Of a stretch of 11,823 nucleotides of DNA, positions 6,604-11,823 are shown in pieces; position 1 is the first letter of the stretch; each line of letters starts with the position of its first letter. Location of the stretch: the NCBI GenBank assembly GCA_036558305.1, contig DATBFX010000350.1, positions 1-11,823 of the forward strand, in the 5' to 3' direction. The stretch comes from DATBFX01 sp036558305. Lineage in GTDB: Bacteria; Chloroflexota; Chloroflexia; Thermomicrobiales; UBA6265. Under the pieces are notes generated by a model. That model had not been told where the DNA came from. It ran no database searches and was given only the letters and a program-made list of their open reading frames with translations. Position numbers and translations under genes: made by a program.

Positions 6604-8025
6604 ATGGCGAAATCGCCGGCTGACGTCTTGAAGATGGCCAAGCAGGCCGGGGTCCAGATCGTCGACTTCCGGTTCATCGATCTGTTCGGGACCTGGCAGC
6701 ACAGCTCGAACAGCATCAACGACGTCGACGAGGGCACGTTCTCCGACGGCGTCGGTTTCGACGGCTCCTCGATCCGCGGTTTCCAGGCGATCAACGAGTC
6801 CGACATGCTCCTGATGCCGGACCCCGACACCGCCGTCGTCGATCCCTTCCTCTCGGTCCCAACCCTGGCGATCCTCTGCGACGTCTACGATCCGGTCAGC
6901 GGCGCCCGCTATACCCGCGACTCCCGCGGCGTCGCCCAACGCGCCGAGGCCTATCTGAAATCGTCCGGCTATGGCGACGTCGCCTACTTCGGCCCGGAAC
7001 CGGAATTCTTCGTCTTCGACAACGTCCGCTACGACTCCAACAACTACAGCTCCTTCTACGAGGTCGACTCCTCCGAGGGCTTCTGGAATACCGGCGCCAA
7101 CGACGGCCCCAACCTCGGCTACAAGATCCGCCCCAAGAGCGGCTACTTCCCGGTCCCGCCCCACGACACCCTGATGGACATCCGCTCCGAGATGCTGGTC
7201 ACGATGGAGTCGCTCGGCATCCCGGTCGAAGTCCATCACCACGAGGTCGGCACCGCCGGTCAATGCGAGATCGACATGCGCTTCGGTCCGCTCTCCCAGA
7301 TGGCCGACAACGTCCAGACCTACAAGTACGTCATCCGCAACGTCGCCCGCAAGCACGGCAAGGTCGCCACCTTCATGCCGAAACCGATCTTCGCCGACAA
7401 CGGTTCCGGCATGCACGTCCACCAGTCGATCTGGAAGGGCGGCAAGAACCAGATGTTCAACAAGGACGGCTACGCCGGTCTGAGCGACTTCGCCAGGTAC
7501 TACATCGGCGGTCTGCTCCGGCACGGTCCGGCCCTCCTCGCCCTCGCCGCGCCGACCGTCAACTCCTACCGCCGCCTCGTCCCCGGTTTCGAGGCCCCGG
7601 TCAACCTCGTCTACTCGCAGCGCAACCGCTCCGCCGCCGTCCGCATCCCGGTCTACTCCAAGAGCGAGAAGGCCAAACGGATCGAGTTCCGCTGCCCGGA
7701 CACCGCCGCCAACCCGTACCTCTGCTTCTCCGCCCTCCTGATGGCCGGTCTCGACGGCGTCAAGAACAAGATCGACCCGGGCGAGCCGGCCGACTTCGAC
7801 CTCTACGAGGCGAGCGCCGAGGAGTTGGCCCGCATCAAGAGCACGCCCGGCTCCCTCGGCGAAGTCCTCTGCGCGCTCGAAGCCGACCACGCCTTCCTGC
7901 TCGAAGGCGGCGTCTTCACCGAGGACCTGATCGACACCTGGATCTCCTACAAGCGCACCAACGAACTCGCCCCGATCAACCTGCGCCCGACGCCGTACGA
8001 GTTCTACCTCTACTTCGACGTGTAA
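6604..8025 (+). CDS. glnA: Glutamine synthetase, type I-beta
   Basis: 473 residues, normal for bacterial GSI (about 470). It makes glutamine from glutamate, ammonia and ATP in the cytoplasm as a dodecamer. ATG 6604 is chosen over an in-frame GTG at 6586 because MAKSPADVLKMAKQAG is the usual GSI start and GGGAAGG precedes it. Visible motifs: GFDGSSIRGF (51-60), metal/glutamate site GPEPEFF (130-136), the beta-type insertion ending GYFPVPP, HHHEVGTAGQCEID, the NGSGMHVHQS loop (266-275, His271), and the flap NSYRRLVPGFEAP (320-332, Glu330). Near the end DLYEASAEE puts Tyr401 at the place of the adenylylated Tyr of enterobacterial GS, so control by a GlnE-type enzyme is expected from the family. 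The C-terminus PTPYEFYLYFDV is also beta-type. A terminator follows at 8087. All key residues are present. Confidence 0.97.
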   Translation: MAKSPADVLKMAKQAGVQIVDFRFIDLFGTWQHSSNSINDVDEGTFSDGVGFDGSSIRGFQAINESDMLLMPDPDTAVVDPFLSVPTLAILCDVYDPVSGARYTRDSRGVAQRAEAYLKSSGYGDVAYFGPEPEFFVFDNVRYDSNNYSSFYEVDSSEGFWNTGANDGPNLGYKIRPKSGYFPVPPHDTLMDIRSEMLVTMESLGIPVEVHHHEVGTAGQCEIDMRFGPLSQMADNVQTYKYVIRNVARKHGKVATFMPKPIFADNGSGMHVHQSIWKGGKNQMFNKDGYAGLSDFARYYIGGLLRHGPALLALAAPTVNSYRRLVPGFEAPVNLVYSQRNRSAAVRIPVYSKSEKAKRIEFRCPDTAANPYLCFSALLMAGLDGVKNKIDPGEPADFDLYEASAEELARIKSTPGSLGEVLCALEADHAFLLEGGVFTEDLIDTWISYKRTNELAPINLRPTPYEFYLYFDV

Positions 8026-8040
8026 CGAGCCGGTCGCCAG

Positions 8041-8057
8041 TAGCCGATAGCCGATAG
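8041..8057 (+). repeat. Heptanucleotide repeat TAGCCGA, about 2.4 copies
   Basis: TAGCCGA at 8041-8047 and 8048-8054 followed by TAG. The first ten bases, TAGCCGATAG, recur inverted at 2578-2587 (CTATCGGCTA), just upstream of the TPR gene. Both places lie in gaps that also hold palindromic elements. Confidence 0.5.
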
Positions 8058-8086
8058 CAGCGGGACCGTTGCGCGGGTATCACAAC

Positions 8087-8130
8087 GAGGCGTGGACCGG
8101 CACCGGTCGGTCCGCGCCTCACTGTCTTTT
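8087..8130 (+). terminator. Intrinsic terminator of the first glutamine synthetase
   Basis: GAGGCGTGGACCG (8087-8099) pairs over 13 positions with CGGTCCGCGCCTC (8108-8120), 12 Watson-Crick pairs and one U-G pair, around an 8-base loop. It is followed by ACTGTCTTTT (8121-8130). It lies 62 bp after the glnA stop. This implies that the second glutamine synthetase has its own promoter or depends on read-through. Confidence 0.75.
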
Positions 8131-8172
8131 CGGTACGCCGCTTGCGGCACATCGTCGTATTGCGCGCGTTGT

Positions 8173-8275
8173 GTAGGGGAGTGCCCCGTGCCCTCCCGGC
8201 CGGTGAAGGCGTCGTCGCCTCCGGTCGCAACGCCGCGACAGACGAACAACGGGAGGGCACGGAGCCCTCCCCTAC
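8173..8275. repeat. MITE-like inverted-repeat element, second copy
   Basis: A 103-bp element has 25-bp inverted arms (8173-8197 and 8251-8275) with 2 mismatches. Its termini GTAGGGGAG...CTCCCCTAC are those of the element at 4027-4147, while its centre (about 53 bp) is different. It ends 51 bp before the start of the second glutamine synthetase, so it may lie within that gene's promoter or leader. No target duplication was recognised. Confidence 0.75.
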
Positions 8276-8326
8276 CTCGCCCGGTGGCGCCCTCCACACG
8301 GGCGGCGAAGGGGGACAACAACCATC

Positions 8327-9703
8327 ATGGCCACGACCGACAAACTCCGCGAAGCCATCCTCGGCCCCGCACCGACCAAGGACCAGATCCTCGCTCGCGT
8401 CGACGACGAGGGCATCCAGTTCGTCAACCTCCAATTCACCGACGTCATGGGCATCGTCAAGAGCGTCACCATCCCCGCCGGTGTCTTCGGCCACGTCATC
8501 GACGGCGGGCAGTGGATCGACGGCTCCTCCATCGCCGGGTTCACCCGCATCGCCGAATCCGACATGTACCTCATCCCCGACCTCAGCACCTTCGCCGTCG
8601 TCCCCTGGGAGCGCGACCCCTACCCGACCGCCCGCTGCGTCTGCTGGGTCTTCAACCCCAACGGCGATCCGTTCCCCGGCGATCCCCGCGCCGTCCTCTA
8701 CCGCCAGCTCGAACGGCTGGCCGAACGCGGGTACCTCTACAAAACCGGCCCCGAGCTCGAGTTCTTCCTCTTTTCCAAAACCGGCGACCAGATCGACCCC
8801 CTTCCCCACGACCGCGGCAGCTACTTCGACCTCTCGACCGACCTCGCCAGCACCGTCCGCAAGGACATGGTGATCGCCCTCGAACAGATGGGGATCGACG
8901 TCGAAGCCAGCCACCACGAGGTCGCGATCGGCCAGCACGAGATCGACTTCGAATACGGCGACGCCATCGCCACCGCCGACCGCGCCGTCACTTTCAAGTA
9001 CGTCCTCAAGGCGATCGCCCAGAAACATGGGCTCCACGCCACCTTTATGCCCAAACCGTTAGAAGGGATCAACGGCAGCGGCATGCACGTCCACCAGAGT
9101 TTCGCCGCCATCGCCGACGGCAGCAACGCCTTCGTCGACGCCTCCGACCCCTACGGTCTCTCTGCCATCGCCAAGCAATTCATCGCCGGTCAGCTCCACC
9201 ACGCCCGCGGTCTCTGCGCCGTCATCGCCCCCCTGGTGAACTCCTACCGCCGTCTCGTCCCCGGTTTCGAGGCACCGGTCTACGTCTCCTGGGCCCGCAC
9301 CAACCGCTCCGCCCTCGTCCGCGTCCCCGCCATCCGCGGCGGCCACACCGCGGCCACCCGGATCGAGCTCCGCTGCCCCGACCCCTCCTGCAATCCCTAC
9401 ATCGCCTTCGCCGCGATGCTCGCCGCCGGTCTCGACGGCATCGACCGCGACCTGCCACTCCCCGAACCGGTCGAGGAAAACCTCTACCACTTCTCCGACG
9501 ACGACCTCAAGCGCCGCAACATCCCCACCCTCCCTGCCACCCTCGGCGAAGCCACCGACGAGATGGAGCGCGACGACGTCGTCCGCGCCGCCCTCGGCGA
9601 CCACGTCTTCGAGCGCCTGATCGAGGCGCAACGCAGCGAATGGAGCGACTTCCGCCGCCACGTCTCCGCCTGGGAGCGGGAGCGGTACTTGGAGGTGTAC
9701 TAG
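8327..9703 (+). CDS. glnA: Glutamine synthetase, type I-alpha (Bacillus-like)
   Basis: 458 residues, near the roughly 444 of Bacillus GS. The start ATG 8327 follows AAGGGGGA at 8308-8315. Same reaction as the upstream enzyme but a different subtype: it lacks the beta insertion, reading GSYFDLSTDL directly after the PELEFFLF site (142-149). Where the adenylylation loop would be it reads NLYHFSDDDL, as in GSI-alpha, and it ends SAWERERYLEVY like Bacillus GS. Arg74 in GFTRIAESDMY matches the Arg62 that mediates glutamine feedback inhibition in Bacillus subtilis. Catalytic parts are intact: GSSIAGF, HHEVAIGQHEID, NGSGMHVHQS (249-258), and NSYRRLVPGFEAP (305-317, Glu315). A PuuA-type polyamine ligase is less likely given the close match along the whole length to the Bacillus enzyme. 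Control is expected by feedback inhibition and not by covalent modification. The gene sits 301 bp after the beta enzyme, beyond a terminator and a repeat. Confidence 0.95.
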   Translation: MATTDKLREAILGPAPTKDQILARVDDEGIQFVNLQFTDVMGIVKSVTIPAGVFGHVIDGGQWIDGSSIAGFTRIAESDMYLIPDLSTFAVVPWERDPYPTARCVCWVFNPNGDPFPGDPRAVLYRQLERLAERGYLYKTGPELEFFLFSKTGDQIDPLPHDRGSYFDLSTDLASTVRKDMVIALEQMGIDVEASHHEVAIGQHEIDFEYGDAIATADRAVTFKYVLKAIAQKHGLHATFMPKPLEGINGSGMHVHQSFAAIADGSNAFVDASDPYGLSAIAKQFIAGQLHHARGLCAVIAPLVNSYRRLVPGFEAPVYVSWARTNRSALVRVPAIRGGHTAATRIELRCPDPSCNPYIAFAAMLAAGLDGIDRDLPLPEPVEENLYHFSDDDLKRRNIPTLPATLGEATDEMERDDVVRAALGDHVFERLIEAQRSEWSDFRRHVSAWERERYLEVY

Positions 9704-10050
9704 CTTCGAAGGGAATTCGCTGGAGCTGGGCCGAAGGCCAGGCGCAGCAAACCTCCTGCTACGCCGGACATCGGCCAAGTAAATTCGCGGCACCGAGCCT
9801 GACAGGTAGTCCGCCCGTCCCGAATATGGCGCGATCGCGGGTTTCATCGTTCGAACGTCAAAGAGTCTGGTTCGGCATGGAGCCGACGGGACCCGCACGC
9901 GCGCTCCCACAGGTGACCGCAAGGTCGCCTTCGTGCTGCGCCGAACGGTTCGGCGGTGGGGACGGCGGGTACGCTCCGGGTTCTGATAACCGGGGACCAT
10001 CCGGGACGAGATAGGCGCTGCCCAGGCCCGCACGCTCGCCCCGTGTGCCG

Positions 10051-10117
10051 CTTGAAAGAGATAATAGAACGTATTATCTCTTGCGTCAAGACCGGACTCA
10101 CCAATCCGAGTCCGGTC
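10051..10117. repeat. Two adjoining hairpins, one strikingly AT-rich
   Basis: AAGAGATAATA (10056-10066) and TATTATCTCTT (10072-10082) form a perfect 11-bp dyad around GAACG, with outer arms CTTGA (10051-10055) and TCAAG (10086-10090). Directly next to it, GACCGGACTC (10090-10099) pairs perfectly with GAGTCCGGTC (10108-10117) around an 8-base loop. They could be a terminator region, an operator, or part of a mobile-element end. No long T-run follows on either strand. Confidence 0.6.
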
Positions 10118-10264
10118 CTCTTGGGCAGCAGACGATGGTCGACGTTCGGCCCGTCTCAGCCCTCGCGGTATCACATGAGCCGCCGGAATGAAAGATATGG
10201 GATCTGCGCCACGGCCGCTTCAGCCCGACGCATATTGCACTCGTGCAGTGGGCATCAGGCGGGA

Positions 10265-10287
10265 CTAAATTATCCGCATAACATTAG
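10265..10287. other. Imperfect AT-rich palindrome, possible recombination site
   Basis: CTAAATTAT and ATAACATTAG flank CCGC; allowing one bulged base and one mismatch the whole 23 bases is a dyad, with a perfect core TTAT-CCGC-ATAA at 10270-10281. Two AT-rich arms around a short GC centre are the form of tyrosine-recombinase crossover sites. It sits at the composition change before the methyltransferase. A transcription-factor site is the alternative. Another small dyad, TGCAC-TC-GTGCA, is at 10236-10247. Confidence 0.3.
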
Positions 10288-10301
10288 CCTTGCCCAGGGT
10301 C

Positions 10302-10332
10302 TTCCATTCTGATCTTGCCTATGGTATATACT
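10302..10332 (+). promoter_or_regulatory. Candidate promoter giving a leaderless methyltransferase mRNA
   Basis: TATACT at 10327-10332 is a near-consensus -10 hexamer and ends 5 bases before ATG 10338. The best -35 candidate is a weak TTCCAT at 10302-10307 (19-bp spacer). A start point 6-8 bases after the hexamer would fall at or next to the ATG, and no Shine-Dalgarno is present, so the message may be leaderless. Confidence 0.4.
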
Positions 10333-10337
10333 TCATC

Positions 10338-11823
10338 ATGGCACGACAGAGATTCAAATCAATCTACTTTACAGATTATCCCGCAGAGGAGCCGACCGGA
10401 CGTCATGTCAAGGTAGCGTTCGGTGTCGACGACGACGATCTCTTCGAACAGACGCGCCTCCTGTCCGGTCAAGACCTCAGAGAACTGCTTGGATTCGACA
10501 CGTTTGTGGCGCTACGCAATGCGGCTCATGCGCAAGGTGACACGATCAACGGCTATTGTCTCGGGCGATTACGCGAGCAGCTCGCGCTCGACCTTCAGTA
10601 TCGCACTGATGGCGATACACCTAGTGTCTGTCAACCTGTTCATCTCACCGGCCTTCAAGCCACGTTCAAAGGCGGTGCGGCCGAACCGATGCACCTTTGG
10701 TACCCCTATCTTGAGGGCTACTCGCCGCAGTTCGTCAGCAGCGTGCTAGACCGCTACGCTCCAAAGGCACGGGTGGTATTGGATCCCTTCTCGGGCACAG
10801 GGACGACCCCGCTTACCGTAGCGCGCCGGGGAGCGGTCTGCTATTTCTCAGAAGTCAATCCGCTGCTCCAGTTGCTAACAGAGGTGAAGGTTGACGCACT
10901 CCGCCCTCCACGGAAGGAGCGTACTTGTCTGAGCGATGAACTGGAGCGCATCGCTGCTGCACTCCCTGATGCTCTCGATCGATTCCTGCCCTCACTTGAC
11001 TTGACCCACGCCTACCAATCGACTTTCGGAACGAGTGTATTTTTCGATGAGACCACATTTGATCGTGTGTTACGGTGTCGAGCATTCCTGGATGACATGG
11101 CTTGTCGCCAGCCATTAGTCGCGCGACTCGTTGAAGTCGCGGTGTTGGCGAGCTTAGTGCCGAGCTCTCTGCTTACGCGGGCTGGCGACCTCAGATACAA
11201 GACGCCTTCAGAACTTGCACGGGAACGGGTTGAGTTTGTGACAACGGTCGAACAGCAGCTTCAACTCATGGCCGGTGATCTGAGACGCCTAACCGGAGTT
11301 CGGCTGGCTCACAAGCCACTCCTGCTCGCCGAGGATGCTAAGCGACTTCGCCGTTTACCCATGCTGAACGTGGACGCGGTGGTAACTAGTCCGCCGTATC
11401 TCAATGGGACAAACTATTTCAGAAATACCAAACTAGAACTCTGGTTTCTCAGATGCTTACGCGATCAAGGCGACCTGGCATCATTTCGGACGAAGTCGGT
11501 TACAGCGGGCATTAATGACGTGTCACGGCGACGCGAAGTTCGTGACGGTCATCCCTCTGTTCGTGTAATCGTCCAGGAACTCTCTACAAACGCCTACGAC
11601 GCTCGCATCCCGAAGATGGTGCACAGCTATTTTCAGGACATGTCTTTGGTCTTCGAGGGGCTGGCCAGTCATGTCACCCCAGGCGCCACGGTTGCGATCG
11701 ACATCGGAGATTCCGCCTACGGAGGGATTCGCGTTCCTACCGACCGATTGCTCACCGAACTTCTGGAGGAGCGCGACTTCGAGCTTGTCGATGAAGTCGT
11801 GCTGCGCCGTCGCTTATCCCGCG
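10338..11823 (+). CDS. DNA methyltransferase (amino-methyltransferase type), 3' end outside window
   Basis: The frame is open from ATG 10338 to the window end, giving 495 residues and no stop. The S-adenosylmethionine site LDPFSGTGTT (148-157, motif I) is followed by the acidic motif II CYFSEVNP (168-175). The catalytic motif IV TSPPY (350-354) continues as LNGTNYFRNTKLELWFL. A later IDIGDSAYGG completes the Rossmann-type core. The SPPY form indicates transfer to an exocyclic amino group (N4-cytosine or N6-adenine). Motif I comes before motif IV with about 200 residues between them, so a target-recognition or helical insert may sit there. The N-terminal 120 residues are unrecognised. Codon use differs from all upstream genes: seven TTA and six AGA codons by my reading. 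With no ribosome site and a probable partner beyond the window, it is likely part of a restriction or other defence locus gained by transfer. Confidence 0.92.
   Translation, partial: MARQRFKSIYFTDYPAEEPTGRHVKVAFGVDDDDLFEQTRLLSGQDLRELLGFDTFVALRNAAHAQGDTINGYCLGRLREQLALDLQYRTDGDTPSVCQPVHLTGLQATFKGGAAEPMHLWYPYLEGYSPQFVSSVLDRYAPKARVVLDPFSGTGTTPLTVARRGAVCYFSEVNPLLQLLTEVKVDALRPPRKERTCLSDELERIAAALPDALDRFLPSLDLTHAYQSTFGTSVFFDETTFDRVLRCRAFLDDMACRQPLVARLVEVAVLASLVPSSLLTRAGDLRYKTPSELARERVEFVTTVEQQLQLMAGDLRRLTGVRLAHKPLLLAEDAKRLRRLPMLNVDAVVTSPPYLNGTNYFRNTKLELWFLRCLRDQGDLASFRTKSVTAGINDVSRRREVRDGHPSVRVIVQELSTNAYDARIPKMVHSYFQDMSLVFEGLASHVTPGATVAIDIGDSAYGGIRVPTDRLLTELLEERDFELVDEVVLRRRLSR

Larger units (their letters stand above)
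9704..10337. other. 634-bp stretch without a credible gene; transition zone
   Basis: ORFs here have no recognisable protein character. Near the start there is a hairpin GGCGcAGCA/TGCTaCGCC (9741-9749 with 9757-9765), which may mark the end of the glutamine synthetase transcript but has no T-run. The first half is GC-rich like the upstream genes; the second half, from about 10050, becomes AT-richer and contains the palindromes and promoter listed separately. No tRNA or transposase gene was found. Confidence 0.6.

Noticed and set aside
5770..7890. A 706-residue minus-strand ORF over the small gene, the leader and glnA
   Set aside because: It is the mirror of glnA for most of its length and has shadow-type composition.
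9855..9875. A possible tRNA T-loop (GTTCGAAC)
   Set aside because: The flanking bases do not form a T-stem and no anticodon or acceptor arm could be drawn.
9956..10312. A 118-residue plus-strand ORF before the methyltransferase
   Set aside because: It crosses two perfect hairpins and the promoter region, has no ribosome site, and its composition changes half-way. Not a likely protein.

Overview
The window is GC-rich bacterial DNA. Its third codon positions are mostly C or G, the gene types are soil or thermophile-like, and it carries several palindromic intergenic repeats. I would guess a Chloroflexota lineage, perhaps Thermomicrobia-like. This is an impression from codon style, repeat style and gene content; there is no rRNA or other marker here to prove it.

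Layout. (1) Bases 2-349 hold the 3' end of a small cupin-type protein. (2) Bases 609-5760 hold three same-strand genes for exported or membrane proteins: a secreted DUF4331 protein with a C-terminal CHRD-like domain, a membrane-anchored TPR protein, and a NicO-type nickel/cobalt transporter with an extracellular EF-hand domain and a His-rich loop. The last two are 28 bp apart and probably co-transcribed; a compound hairpin repeat separates them from the first. A mobile-looking inverted repeat lies inside the transporter's own N-terminal coding sequence. (3) A small unrecognised 86-residue ORF lies on the minus strand (5861-6121) and a hairpin-rich leader follows it. (4) Two different glutamine synthetases follow in tandem, first a GSI-beta enzyme (adenylylatable type) and then a GSI-alpha enzyme (Bacillus-like, feedback type). 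A good intrinsic terminator and a second copy of the inverted-repeat element lie between them. (5) From about 9.7 kb a gene-poor stretch with AT-rich palindromes leads to a DNA methyltransferase with clearly different codon use that runs off the window. This looks like the edge of a horizontally acquired, probably restriction/defence-related, segment.

How it works together. Genes of block 2 suggest a cell-surface system connected with divalent metal (Ni/Co, possibly Ca-sensing), though no experiment is implied by the sequence. Block 4 is the ammonia-assimilation locus, giving the cell two glutamine synthetases with different expected control. The methyltransferase is probably unrelated to either.
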